NCBI GenBank assembly: GCA_038030265.1
Contig: CM075942.1
Coordinates: 682,001-746,000 of the forward strand
Origin: Corythucha ciliata
Taxonomy: Eukaryota; Arthropoda; Insecta; Hemiptera; Tingidae
DNA length: 64,000 nt
Direction of reading: 5' to 3'
In this document: piece by piece, positions 10,433 to 22,250 of the stretch
Numbering within the stretch: position 1 is the first letter of the stretch
Layout: every line of letters begins with the position of its first letter
Notes under the pieces: model-generated
What the model saw: only the letters and a program-made list of their open reading frames with translations
The model's database searches: none
What the model was told of the DNA's origin: nothing
Made by a program: the position numbers and the translations under genes

Positions 10433-12865
10433 TTTTACAAAGTTTTCAATCTTTCTGGGTGACAGTCAAGCTCGCGACTTTGTGCTTTTAGTAGGGAAAA
10501 CGACGCTTAATATAAAGCTTCGACAAGCTTTGTAAACTATAAAGCTTTTGTTCCTTCATTCATAAATTTCGTTTTACTTGGATAACAGCTTATTTATTCA
10601 CGCTAAGAAACGCTTGACAGCTATATCGTATTTCTCTCGGAAATAGTAGTGTGACTTAGTAGTCCCTGAAGTTGGACAGAATCGTGAGAAATAGATGGTC
10701 AACACGATAAATTTAACGAAAGGTAATGGCCATAATTGATTCATTTCGACTAATATTATAATTTTTATCGAGATCAAGGTGAACCGGGCACCAGTAAAAT
10801 AATACTGACTACAGGAAATGTTGTGTCATTATGACCGTGCGTCTAAGGTATTTTTTGCTTTCAATTTACAAAAATTGAAAAATAAATGACGTGAGAGCGA
10901 TGAAACCCGGCGTGCAGATTTCATGGGTTGGTGGTTGATCACATTTAAAAACAAAAAAATAAATAAAAATGGGATAAAATGTTACCGGTAATTTGGCACG
11001 TAGGCTAAAAGAAATTAACGAAAGTCTTGGTGATTTTAACATAGATTTCCAAGTTCTTCAGGAGGGGAAGAATGTTGGGAGGAGAAATGGTGTAGTGAAG
11101 CATTTGAGTGAAATCTAAATATTGTACCCCAGAAACCTCGTCTCCCCCCCCCTCTAGCACACCCAGCCTTGGATCTCTACTTAATATTTTTGAAAATTCG
11201 CTTTAAAATAACGAACCCTCGACTGATGCGGTCCATACACGCACAATATTATTTCGCAAACAAGTTCGTGCAATATTTAGTTTCCTGATGTTTACAGAAT
11301 AAAAATTGATTGTACATTATGTACTGTGCAACCCGTCAATTTCAACCCACAAACGTTCAATTTTATTGTGCAATCCCTAGTTTGCACAATATTAATTATT
11401 GTACGCCCATGGGCAGCTCAACGCTAGTAATGGCTTAGTAGAAGTTTTCTTGAAGGAAAAAAAAAAAAAAAAGTTTTGACAATGCACACGTTCCCATGCA
11501 TTATGACGATAAAAATAAATTAATCAATTTTCCCCTTTATTTATTGTATTTTTTGTTGCCCTAGGAGAGATAACGCTGCATAGTGCTTCTCATTAAAATA
11601 AAAAATTGTTGAACACATAAATATTTATTTTTAAATGCAGTTTAGACGGTAATTTTCGGTTTGATTTACGAGGCAAAAATTGCTTTGAAACAGACATTTT
11701 GTGTCGTTTTGTTTTACGATACTCCCACGATGTTTAACAGGGCTTTTAAGCTTTTATTGTTTTGTTTGTGAGTGAATATGTGTAAGACTGGGGAATTTTG
11801 AACACAAACCGAATAACACCAAGATTCGATGCTCAAGCTTTTATTGAGAACCGAAACCTAAGTCGATTCCAATATAACGAACGCTTATTAGCTACAAAAT
11901 ATTGTTTTCCGTGAGAACGCGAGAAGTGGAGTCCACAGAGTATAGAACGCGACTGCCTCGCAGGACAGTTTACAAAAAAAGATTTAAACAGAGATGAGAA
12001 ATAAATTAGAAGAAAGAAGTAAAAGGATCAAAGTCCAACAATAAGGTTCGAAGACTGGCGAGAAACTTACATCCCCCCAACCAAAGAGCTGTGAGACAGT
12101 GAAGCTAATTTTCCGCAGGGTAATAGGTAATAAGTTGATATGTACACGTATAGCGTTAGTTAGTTAGTATAAGATTAATCGGTACAACATTGGTGAATAA
12201 AGGCTAGACTATGAACTGAGAGTGATTTACAAATGCCCTAGTAATAAGGTAGTATTGTAGAAATCACGAACACCAATCGAGTCGGCTATTTGCAAAGTGC
12301 GCTAAATCCATTTTTTGAAAAAAATGAGTTTGGTATATCGTTGGATTCAGAATGTCAGTGGTTTTAAGCCTGCCTTGGTATCTAGTTGCTAAGAGCTTTA
12401 AAAACCCTCGAAAAAACGAGTTAAAGTTCACTCCCTGTGCCAAAAAGCGCCATATCCTGGGATTCTTGTGGTGCAAAACGCGCTAAAAACGTTCCCGCTT
12501 CAAAAGCCGCTAAAACCCTATAAGTAATATGAAGTCCAGGTGCGTACAAAAGCAAAGGGCGCTAAATTTTACGATTCTTGTTGTAAGGCTCTTTATGTTG
12601 GCATTAAAATGTTTTTCATCACTTTTACGCATTTCGCGTGTTTGGTTGGTCAGAATATCGCAGTAGGTGGGGTGATCGATCGAGGTGGGGGGGGGGGGTC
12701 GATGGTACGGGCATGGATCGTCATGATGCTGATCTAAGCATATAGCGCGCGCGGAGACAGTTTATTCGCTGGATAAAAGCACTTTCCTAGTTCTTCAACT
12801 CTTATAGAGCCCTGTGAAACGTACATAATATCCTAATATTATTCAGTGCCTTCTTAGTAGTAATC
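10433..12865. other. Intergenic region, no gene recognised
   Basis: AT-rich sequence upstream of neverland (its promoter should be near 10433-10700) and upstream of the DUF7869-like gene. Contains A run 11457-11471 and G run ~12688. 11770-12240 looks like the remnant of a repeat but shows no coding or terminal motif I can name. Confidence 0.4.
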
Positions 12866-15042
12866 ATGGAGGAATCGAATAATGAGTTTCTGACCAAAAC
12901 ATCGCGTGACAAATCAAGAAAGCCACCGCGGCAGCCAGAAATGTGGAAGCGAAACATCGCTAAAAGAGCACGGTAAGTCTTTCGGGTTTCACATCAATTC
13001 AATTTCTTTCTGTCGCGTTTATTTAACTTGAGTATTTGGTCAATCTTTCGTAATAACTGTTCCTTGAATTCTGGAATCTGATAGAGTTTTCTTATTATAC
13101 CAGGCACAGGCCAAAATGTCTCCCGTCAAAACCAAGTTGTCAGCACAAGGAAAATAGCTCCTTCAAATGCAGCAGCCTGTCTTTGCAGGATGTTAGAAGA
13201 ATTCACGAAGCATATTATAAAGATGCGACATCATTGGGACCAAAGAAACAATTTATACTGCAACACAGCGTTATTTCATCAGTCAAAAGGCGCTTCTGAT
13301 GGAATATTGCGACAACGAGACATGGCTGTAACTCATTTCTTGCCAAGAAGACGTGCGGGTGTTGTGGACAACGTTAAGGTTTGCCAGTCTGCCTTCTTGG
13401 AGATTTTAAACGAGAAAAAGGACCGCATTCGTCGCATCTGCAAAAAAAAGTTGGAAACTGGCTTAACCCCGCCTGAGACAAGGGGTGGAGCTCGACATGT
13501 TGAGCTAACAGCTTCCAAAGTAGCGTCAATAATAGACTTCATCAAACAGTTTAAACCTCTTCAAAGTCATTACTGCCGGGGAAAAATCAAAATGAGGCAG
13601 TATCTTGACAGCGACCTGTCATGCAGAAAACTTTGGAGAATGTACCTAGCTGAGAAGGGGCAGCGAAATATTCCTGAAGACAACGACCAATCAGTTGAAC
13701 TACTGCCTTTGCTACCCAATGATGACGCCGAGCTATCACCCAACCCCCTACCGGAAGACATCGGACCTCCATTCATCTTAAAAAAGGTCAGTCCAAATAC
13801 AACATTCAACGTCAATTATGAATATTTTCGTAAAGTATTCAATGAAAATTTCAATATTGGATTCGCCGCTCCATATACTGATAGATGCTCTGCATGTATG
13901 CGGCTTGAAATTCAAATTTCTGAAGAGACAGACATATAGAAAAAAAGAAACAGTTACAAGCAGATTTGATCAGTCACAAAAAAAAAGGCTTCGGTGTTTT
14001 TTGATAAACTGAGACAAGCAGAATCAAACGAGTTGATTTTTAGCTATGACTGCCAAAAAAATCTACCATTGCCAAAAATACCGGATCAGGAAGCTTACTA
14101 TACCTATATAACTTCACCATTTGCGAAGGGGTATCGACGGTACCCAGAACTATTTCAAATACGTTCAGCTACGTGTGGACAGAGGACCAATTTGCGAAAG
14201 GTTCCATTCAGATAGCGTCGGCTTTGTATCATAGACTATGTAACTCAAACTTCGAGGGCAAGACGGTCATAAAGTTATTCTCTGATGGCTGCGGAGGCCA
14301 GAACAAGAACACAACGGTGATATTTATGCTACAGTATTGGCTCATCCATAAAGCCCCAGCAAATGTAACAAAAATTCTCATTTATTTCCCGATTGTTGGT
14401 CATTCTTACATACCACCGGACAGAGTGTTTGGTAATTTGGAGAGGGAATTCAAAACCTTAACCGTCATTCCAAACCCTCAGTCGTACTTGGAAAAATTTG
14501 ATAAATACACCACCGTCATTCATCTTGGTGAAGGCTGCGACGTTTACGATTGGAAAAAAGAAAGCGACAAAGTATTGAAAGCAGTTTCGTCGTGGCACTT
14601 TAAATTTCAAAAGTCTAAAAAAATTGTCTTAACTAAAGGGGCTACCCGAAACGTACTGGTGCAAGGAGAACCATTTTACAACTTTGAAGCAGGAGCCCCA
14701 AAAAGTGTAACGCGTCCAAAAAAATCCATACGAAACGTAAAATTGGAAAAAGTAATTAAAGGTATTGAAGTTAAGAAAGCAAAATTGTCTGACGTTCTGA
14801 GGCTTCTAAAGTTGCACTTCGGGGAAAAGTTGGAGGAAAATCCTCTCCTCATGTACTACTCGGAGGTCTTCAACGTCCAAGCATCTCTTCAAGAAGCCGG
14901 GACTGAGGAAGCAGCAGAAAACATCGTAATGGAACTCGATGTTATTAGCGATGAAGTTTTCGTTAGGACTCCGGAGAATGACGAACCAGAAGACCCGGAC
15001 TTCGATTTATTCATGGACAGCGATATTGAGGAGATTATGTGA
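12866..15042 (+). pseudogene. DUF7869-like protein (RNase H-fold, transposon-associated family), frameshifted
   Basis: Exon 1 is 12866-12972 (MEESNNEFL... RNIAKRA), followed by a GT...AG intron to 13103; the frame then carries a Cys cluster (CLPSKPSCQ, FKCSSLS). It shifts near 13290, where the original frame meets TGA at 13297-13299. The next segment (to ~13936) has SHYCRGKIKMRQYL and NYEYFRKVFNENFNIGFAAPYTDRC; the last (14170-15042) has VIKLFSDGCGGQNKNT, a D-containing motif typical of the family, then IVGHSYIPPDRVFGNLE. Further frame changes lie near 13935, 13985 and 14105. This matches a large arthropod gene family annotated as 'DUF7869 domain-containing', possibly transposase-derived. The acidic tail ends EEIM-stop at 15042. 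At least four breaks make this a pseudogene unless they are consensus errors. Family naming is from memory. Confidence 0.68.
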
Positions 15043-15123
15043 CTTAGATTTAGGTGTTATTGGTTGTTTTGTTCTGATCCTTTTTAATATTTTGTTACTT
15101 CGCGTCTCTCGACTTTGTTTAGC

Positions 15124-15151
15124 TTCTCTCTCTCTCTCTCTCTCTCTCTCT
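15124..15151 (+). repeat. (CT)n microsatellite
   Basis: About 14 uninterrupted CT units in the 3' flank of the DUF7869-like gene. Confidence 0.95.
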
Positions 15152-15159
15152 GATTTTAA

Positions 15160-15619
15160 CAAGACCGTTTCTAATTCACTAATACATTTTAAGAAACGCC
15201 TTTATGTTACCATCGATCGTTTTTCATTTCATTCCCATATTACCATCAAACACTTTTCAATAAAATTACAAACGCATATTAAGCGTATTTTGCACCTGGA
15301 CTATTGAAATATAGCGCATTTTGAAGCAGGAAAAAAATTACAAATGGCTGAAAATACAGAAGCAAACCCCGCTAAAAATGTACTGCAATTGCAAAACGCG
15401 CTAACTCAAATGTTAAATTTTAAATATAAAATGTTCTTCGATAGGAGGTAAGGCCAAATTTCACACGGTTAAGCAGGGGATTTTTACGCTTTTTTTTTTT
15501 TTTTTAAAAGTATACCGTATAATAGTTCCTAGATTACATCAAGTGCTATAAATTTTTGCCCTTTTCTACGTTTCACTTGGAAGTACTTTAGCGCACTTTG
15601 GAAATTGCCTACTCAATCA
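15160..15619. other. Noncoding, no gene seen
   Basis: AT-rich 3' flank of the preceding pseudogene with a T run near 15491-15505. Nothing recognisable. Confidence 0.4.
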
Positions 15620-15912
15620 TGACCGAAATTTATAGCGTTTCCCATTTGCCGTCTCGGCACTGGCACGGTGGAGTGTATGTGACGTCATTGCACCAGCAAA
15701 AATCATGTAAACACCTGGAGTGGTGTGGCTTCAAATGGAGCAGTTTTAAGCTAGCTTCGTCATTATTTCTTCCTCCGTGCGGTTTATCTGTTACAAACCT
15801 AAAGTTAGGTTTACTTGCACCGTCTAATTTATCGAGGCAGAAAATGTTGTACAAGCACTGTGCTAGCGTAGGTTGCCGTGGAAAATGGAGCAAAATCTCA
15901 GTTACAGTGCTT
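15620..15912 (+). repeat. Inverted repeat arm A (partner at 16745-17032)
   Basis: About 290 bp whose reverse complement recurs with mismatches and small indels at 16745-17032 (for example GTGACGTCAT and GGAAACGCTA near the outer end, TTTGCTCCATTT near the inner end). Arm A ends just upstream of the transposase start codon, arm B lies inside intron 2. It may be a promoter-bearing end of the Harbinger element or a separate dispersed repeat inserted twice. Confidence 0.7.
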
Positions 15913-16100
15913 TAAATTGCCCGATTGTTAATGCTGGAAGAATTCATTGATTCGTCTTCATCTTCAGATGACGAGGAAGAAATGTATTTAATCGCTGAAT
16001 TAGTGAACGGTCCGGAAGAAAGGGTGAAATTGAAAGGTTTCGTATCAATAATTTTAAATGAGTACGACGATGAAACGGTGGGTACTGCGACGAAGTATAA

Positions 16101-16288
16101 GGCCCGTTTCACACTAAAAGAAAAAATGCTCCGACGCCCTAGTCGGCGTCTTTTTTCTCAGGGGGTGAGACGACTCCCGTTGACGCGTTCAATGTTAAAG
16201 GCTCCATAGACTTCTATGTGTTTTTACTGCAAGAGTCGTACGCTGACGCGCGAGTCAGCGTCTTTTTTCTCCTAGTGTGAAAGGGGCC
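16101..16288. mobile_element. 188-bp Harbinger-type MITE inside a Harbinger intron
   Basis: Imperfect terminal inverted repeats of about 30 bp (GGCCCGTTTCACACTAAAAG at the left; CTAGTGTGAAAGGGGCC at the right). Flanking TAA at 16098-16100 and 16289-16291 is the 3-bp duplication typical of PIF/Harbinger. No coding capacity. Confidence 0.85.
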
Positions 16289-16744
16289 TAAGACTTTTCT
16301 AGCATTTAATGAAAGTAATGTAATATTTCTTTCTTTCATCTTCAGTTTCGTCAGCACCTTAGGCTGACTAAAGCCAGCTTCGATAAGCTTTTGCCGTTAT
16401 TTGAAATGAGTAGATTCATGCCCAAATACAAAGCTGGTAGACAAAATGTATCTGCAGAATGCCACTTACTGATATTTCTCTGGTAGGTATTACAATTACA
16501 ACGGGGTTAAATTTCATGCTTTATTGACAGAGCTGGGCACGAAATCGTTGATTCGTTATTAATCGTAAATTAAAGGTATTACATTTTTTGTTAATGGATT
16601 CACTGATGTTCACGGATGCCCAGATCTGTACATATTTGTCAATCGTTGTCTAGCGTTGCCCATTTGCAAGAGAATTCCACACTGGTGCACACTGTTGTTG
16701 TCCTGATAAGAATTTGGACGCTCCATTCGTCAATTGAATCGCAC

Positions 16745-17032
16745 CGCTGTAACTGAAGAGTTTGCTCCATTTGCACCGGCAACCTGCGCTAGCACAGTGT
16801 TTTTACAACATTTTCTGCCTCGAGAAATTAGTCGGTGCAAGTAAACCTAACTTCAGGTTCATAACAAATAAACCGCATGTAAATAATGATGGAGAAACCG
16901 ATCACGCCTTTGAAGCGAGCTTACAACTGCACCATTTGAAGCCACACCACACCAGGTGTTTACATGTTTATTGCTAAAGCAATGACGTCACATACTCTCC
17001 ACAGTGCCAGTGAAGAGATGGGAAACGCTACC
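16745..17032 (-). repeat. Inverted repeat arm B (partner of 15620-15912)
   Basis: Reverse-complement copy of arm A lying in intron 2 of the Harbinger transposase. Same outer sequence (AATGACGTCACATAC, GGGAAACGCTA). Confidence 0.7.
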
Positions 17033-17040
17033 GATTGTGC

Positions 17041-17205
17041 CTTATCCCCGCCCTGGCTTGATGCCTTGAAAGGCACATATACCAGGTTTCTTCCTGAAAG
17101 GACGGGAAGTGACCCAGCACGTGCAGGTCCTCGCCCTGCTCCCCGTCAACGAATGACAACGAATGACCCAGGTAATGTGTTAGCCTTGACCAGCTGTCAC
17201 GGTCA
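17041..17205. repeat. Dispersed GC-rich repeat, copy 1
   Basis: Contains GGGAAGTGACCCAGCACGTG and TTGACCAGCTGTCACGG; a related copy lies reversed at about 24985-25150 (reverse complement GGGAAGTGACCCGGCACGTG). Family unknown. Confidence 0.55.
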
Positions 17206-17740
17206 TTTATAGGTTTGCGGGAACGAAACAGGTGACCCGCACAGTTGCTCAGCAGTTCAATGTGTCTTTTTCGTCGTTTGACCGAATTTTGACAAGGGTG
17301 ATGAGTTTTTTATTTGAAATTTCACCAAGATACATCGCATTGCCGAGCACTTCGGAAATGAAGGATGAAATGGCTCGCGGCTTCCAATCTGTGCGTTTAT
17401 TCTAAGCTCGTTCACAGTTTGGATTTGTAACGTTGTTTTATGATGCTGTAGATTGCGGGGTTTCCTAACGTCATAGGATGTATAGACGGATCTTACATCC
17501 CAATTCAAACTCCTGCAGGGAAAATCAAGTCGACATATGTCAACAGACATCATCAAACGGCTTTAAAATTACAAGGTACCGTTCATCTTAAAAGGTGAAC
17601 TCGATACAGATGTTTAATGCCTTCTTACGGCTTATTGCAGGCGTATGTGACCATAGAAGTAAATTTATTGACGTCTGCACTGGTTTCAGTAGCAAAATGC
17701 ACGATGCGCGGGTTTTCAAAATGAGCTTCATATACACGGA

Positions 17741-19859
17741 AAACCCAAGAAAATGGACCAAAGGAAGAAATAATGGTGTACGTAGAAACGAATGATTTGG
17801 GACAAGTAATGATTTCAATGGCCAAGTGACCGTTTTTATGTTTCGTAATGTAACTGAGTACTAGGAGCTGGGAGCAAAGTAAATTTATCCACGTTGCATT
17901 GTAGAAGTTGAACACAGGAACTATTGTTTTGTCATAAAGAAGAAAAAATAGCGGGGCAGACGGGTGATTACTGCGTGGAATTCATCAGCACCACGAACAT
18001 TACTGTGGCCAAAGAGGGTCAGGTTCCTGCAACGTATACAATGGACTAATATCCCTGTTGACAAATTAAGGAATCGTGTGGTGCAAAACGAATTCTTACT
18101 GTGGCACAGTAAAATTCCTCCCTACTCCAAACAGTGTGCGTCAGTTGGACCACGTGTTCTCCTTTCCTCACCCAGTAGGGGACCCGAGGTCTGAAAATGC
18201 AGATGAAAGCAAGTGGAACCCCCTTGATTTGGGCGCTTATTCAGTTTAGATATTCGTTACGTTTTCTGTGTGATGACTGGTGCTCTTCTTGATCTTGAAG
18301 GAAGTTTTAACTTTCCATTCAGTGAGTTTTTTTCGCGGTTTAATTAATAGTAAGTACGTAGCCTTCATTCCGTGTCTGACCACAGGGGTGTAGTTTCAAA
18401 CATTATTTTTGTGCTTAGAAAATGAAGGATGCCCTACGAATTTATAGAGCTACATACTTGGAATCAGGGAAGTGAACGTGGGAGTCAATCATCTTCTAGG
18501 TGAGTAAATAATTATTGTTATTATTCTATTTTTTACAATGTTTATTGAAAGTATGTGTTGCAATGGTGTTGCCTCCTAAAAAAATACTCGCTTTAGTTTC
18601 GGTCTAATGCGCGGGGGCTAGCCTGTGACTTGTCGCATGAAACTAAAGCTAAGTAGCTGAAGATGAAAATAGTCAAAAACGACCGACAAGTTCTTCTATT
18701 ACCATGTTTTTCACTTCTGATGTGTCGTTCCTGCGGATACTGTCAAAAATAAATAGAAATTGCGGGGGAAAAGTTTTTGTAAAATTTAGTTATTCAATCA
18801 ACGATGGGGATCCTATGCACTACACGACCAAGAAGTTACCCTCTTGGTACCCCCTTATCCCGTCGCTTGAGCGGGTGGGAGGGGACTTGGACATGGTTAC
18901 CTACTAACCAACGCATCGGTGAAATAAAAATGTTCTAAACCCACCTCTCTTTTTCAGAATTGATTGACTGCATTATTGGAAACTGTGAAGCCCGGTTTAT
19001 ACATAAGACGCAAGAATGCCTTCGTGGAAAGCATTGGTACGCACGTGGAATTGTAAATCACGCGAAAAGGGCCGCTGAATGCATGACACACCTAGGACAC
19101 TGAGTAATGGGAAGGCCTACTTCTCTGAAATGTTTGCTTACCGGCTTAGCTTAGCTTGGCAAGCTCAAAGTTACTTATTTCCTAATCAATGAAATAACTT
19201 TGTGTTTGATTCTCTCACGTGTTTTGTAAATTACTAATGTTTTTTGTAAAGTTGTTTTGTATATGAATTCTCAATAATTTTGAACTAAATACGAGTAACT
19301 ACGTAATTGGGTTTTTTGAGTTTTTTTTTTTTTACTAATTAAGCCTGGTTGTCAGAGCGCATTCTTGAGAGTGAATTGCTCTTCAAGAAGGTAAAATAAT
19401 TCTTTTTTTAAAATGTTTTGGTTTTCAGGATTTTTGAACGAACGTGTTACTACAGGATTGAGTTTCTTACTTGATCCCTGTGCAGTAAAATTTCCTTTTC
19501 AAAAACCAGTACAAGCACCATTGGATTTACCGTGTGATATGCTTGCACCATGGTAAGAGTTCCTTGCGTCAACTAAACAGTTGTTAGAGATACAGTGGGG
19601 AACACAGTAAAAACAATTTCGTTCTCGCAATTAAATTTACTTTGCGCTACAGTGGCCACCGCATTGAGTCACTCCTTTCATGTTGAAGATTCCTATCAGA
19701 ACACAGGAAATATCGCTTGCTTCACTTTTCTGATTTTACTGTGGTACTAATGACAATTTCGTTTGTTACTTATGAACCAAAACTGCGAAAACATGCTAAT
19801 CCCTGCTGTAAGTAGGCTGCGAAATGTTACAAGAAGCATACCATTTATCCATTACTGTG
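17741..19859. other. Noncoding region, no gene recognised
   Basis: Mixed AT-rich sequence between the truncated Harbinger gene and the LINE fragment. No exon pattern or terminal repeats I can defend; T run at ~19321-19332. Confidence 0.35.
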
Positions 19860-21205
19860 TTATATCTCACGTCCACGGTTTGCAATTGTACCCTTCCCAT
19901 TGTGACCACCTCCCTAGCCACACGCCAGTCCACCCTTGTCGCCCTCCTTCGCGAGAGCTCCACGGGTGGAATGGACGATACAACCCCCACGGCCCCCGGA
20001 AAGTGCACCCCCATCAGGGTCGGCTACGTTTCCGACGCCGTCGTAGTATAACTACTGTCCACTTTCATCAGTGTGCCAACGGGATTCAGCGGGTCCTTGG
20101 AGAGAAGGCGCTGAAGGCGAGCCACCGAGGAGGTATTTTCAGCCTCCTCACAAATCCCCTCCAGGACGCCCTCTTCGAACTCCTCAGCCCCTCAGCTTGG
20201 CCCTATAGGCCTCCCACTGCCCGTCGCGGACTGCCCGATTAAATAGCCTCCGCGATGCTTTTGTCAACCCCTCGAGCTCCTCATTCTACCAGGGAACCTT
20301 CCTGGTCGATGAGCGCGAGCTCAAGGGAGTATTTGCTTGATACGAGGTTACCAGCACCTCCTGCAACTCCTGTGATGCCCCCTCAATATCATCACCATCT
20401 CGTAGGTTCAGCTCGCCCCCGAAACTAAGCCTACCATTTACTTCCTCTGCGAAACCGCCCCAATCCGTCTTACGAGGGTTGCAGTACGTCTCTTGCATCC
20501 TCTCCACCCCCCGGATCTCCATGGTGACATACCTGTGGTCCGAGAACGATGGAGCCTCGGACACATTCCAGTTCCTAACCCTACCCGCCAGTAAGGAAGT
20601 AGAGAGGGTGTGGTCTAGGACCTCCCTCCTACTTGATGTTACAAAGGTGGGCTTATTGCCCCTGTTCAACTCGGATAAATCACTAGTTGCCAGGTACTCA
20701 AATAAGGACTCACCTCTGGAGTTTGTGTTGGTGCTGCCCCATGCCAAGTGATGGGCGTTGTCATCCACACCGACAAGCAGTTGTTCGCAGTTGAAGGCGT
20801 CGACCAGGTTGATCTCCTCTCTCGGTGGCGGGCTCTGATCGCTGTCTCCAGGGAAGTACGCCAGGTCGCAACAAGCTGCTCCCTCGTGGCCCCCTCCTGG
20901 TAGGTCAGCCTGACAGCTACCATGTCCCTGAAACAGAACTCGTTAACCGTCAATGCTCTCAATCCGCTTCTAACGTAGATGCATGCACGTGGAGTATCGA
21001 CAAATCTAGAATAAATTAACTCACCTCCAATGCCGCTCAATCCCGCCACTCGTCCCCTTGAGATCCAAGGTTCCTGAATGAGGGCGACGTCGTAGCTGCC
21101 TGCTGCAAGCAGCCGGCAGAGGGTGGCATCCGCCACCATCTCCACCATCGCCAGACTGTGCTGCAGGTTCACCTGAATGATCCGCAGCATCAGAAGAGGA
21201 GGCAC
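19860..21205 (-). pseudogene. LINE ORF2 endonuclease domain, truncated before RT
   Basis: Apurinic-endonuclease-like motifs in order: LRIIQVNLQHS (start ~21190), VALIQEPWISRG, then after a frame change near 20860 DDNAHHLAWGS (~20765) and SDHRYVTMEI (~20540), the conserved metal/catalytic motifs of LINE EN domains. Downstream linker sequence can still be read in pieces to about 19860 (VARLQRLL, GAVGVVSSIP). The RT (FADD) is absent. The enzyme would nick target DNA for target-primed reverse transcription; this copy cannot. Confidence 0.78.
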
Positions 21206-21334
21206 TCCCCGCCACCTTGAAATTGACTCTCTGGAATGCGAAGTACGGTTGCCCGTTATCCTTCAGCCACTCCAGAGTGTCCTTGCCGATCCCGAATACC
21301 AGCGTCATTCCCTTGGGGTCCGCCGCACTCGAGA

Positions 21335-22223
21335 TCAAAATTGCCATCCCGCAGTCAAGAGCCCTTTATTCTGGGTCTCGAAAAGAGGGATGAGTTTCCT
21401 AGGGTCAGATTCCCCAACGAGGTCTGAGGGCACCCACACGACCGCCTTGGTGACGTGAACCACTTGCCGGGCAGGTCCAACTCTCAGGTTAGCCCCGTCC
21501 CAGGGTTTCATTTCTTTGACGTGGGCCTCCAGCCAGACTTTCGCCTCGCCGTCAGCGCACGTCACATATACCACCCCACCGCTGGCGTAGCTATTTGAGA
21601 ACTTGGGGCCCTCCCCCTTAGGGCATTTAAAAACGCCCTTCAGGACCTCCCCAAGCACCTTCCTCTTCCAACAGCCTGACCCTAGGGTACTCCCCAGGGA
21701 CGATGGCCATCTTGGTTGAGGTAAGAGCCTCCTTAAAGTCTTTTTTTCCCGCCGGCCGCGGGTGTCTTAGGTCGGGTTCCCTGCCCTTCCTTGGGCCTCT
21801 TTAAAACCCTCTTCTGTTCACCCGTTGAGGGCGTAGATTGATGGGTCCTACCCCGCTTGCGCGGGGTTTCCCCACTCAATCCAGGTTTTGGGTGCACATC
21901 ACTGTGGCCTTGCCGGGCATCCGTAGACGTCCCTGCACCCACCGCGTGTCCCCCAGCCCCTGCCCCCGTCGAGCCGAACTTATCCCGAGGGGTTCCGGGC
22001 ATGCCTTCCGCGGCTGCCCTTTCCCTCGCCAACTGACCAAGGGACTGCCCCCCTTTGGACCACCCATTTCAACGTCCCTGACGGTCGTCTCCACGGACAG
22101 TCCAGCCATACCCCCCGTGGGCACTTCCGCGCTCATGGGGGTTCCTTCTGAGGGGAGGTTCTCCCCCCCCCCCTCAGCCGTTGTTAAGTGTTTGCGTAAA
22201 CAAGGGTCCATAAACGATCCCAC
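21335..22223 (-). pseudogene. LINE ORF1 with DUF4780 domain, frameshifted
   Basis: The N-terminal part (22223-~22030) starts MGSFMDPCLRKHL and is Gly/Pro-rich. The frame then shifts to a basic low-complexity stretch (SGETPRKRGRTHQ, EGQGTRPKTPAAGGKKRL, to ~21735). After another shift the C-terminal domain (21658-21335) reads GVVYVTCADGEAKVWLE, PWDGANLRV, AVVWVPSDL, LIPLFETQNKGLLTAGW, the pattern of DUF4780 found in ORF1 of many arthropod LINEs. It presumably binds element RNA. At least two frame changes are needed to connect the parts. Confidence 0.7.
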
Positions 22224-22250
22224 GAGCAGCTAGGGAAAGTGTGGTCCACC

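Larger units (their letters stand above)
15931..17740 (+). pseudogene. PIF/Harbinger transposase (HARBI1-like), five exons, 3' truncated
   Basis: Exons in phase with GT...AG introns: 15931-16077, 16346-16482, 17213-17390, 17452-17575, and 17641 onward. Exon 1 starts MLEEFIDSSSSSDDEEE and ends EYDDET; exon 2 continues FRQHLRLTKASFDKLL; exon 3 has the helix-turn-helix-like TVAQQFNVSFSSFDRIL; exon 4 has NVIGCIDGSYIPIQTP, with the first catalytic Asp; exon 5 has VCDHRSKFIDV and MHDARVFKMS, with the second Asp. These are diagnostic for HARBI1 DDE transposases. Homology stops near 17740; the third acidic residue region (usually GDSAYPL...) is missing, so it cannot be active. The open exons suggest recent truncation. 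Intron 1 contains a 188-bp MITE (16101-16288), intron 2 a foreign inverted repeat. Confidence 0.88.
19860..22250 (-). mobile_element. LINE fragment, 5' half only (DUF4780-type ORF1 plus endonuclease)
   Basis: Minus-strand non-LTR retrotransposon containing ORF1 and the start of ORF2 but no reverse transcriptase. LINEs usually lose their 5' end, so keeping the 5' half and losing the 3' half points to a later deletion or rearrangement near 19860 rather than to abortive reverse transcription. The sequence is markedly GC-richer than its surroundings. The clade is not certain (R1/LOA-like). Confidence 0.8.

Noticed and set aside
20286..20768. Plus-strand frames across 20479-22233 as separate genes
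   Set aside because: They are antisense shadows of the GC-rich minus-strand LINE ORFs.
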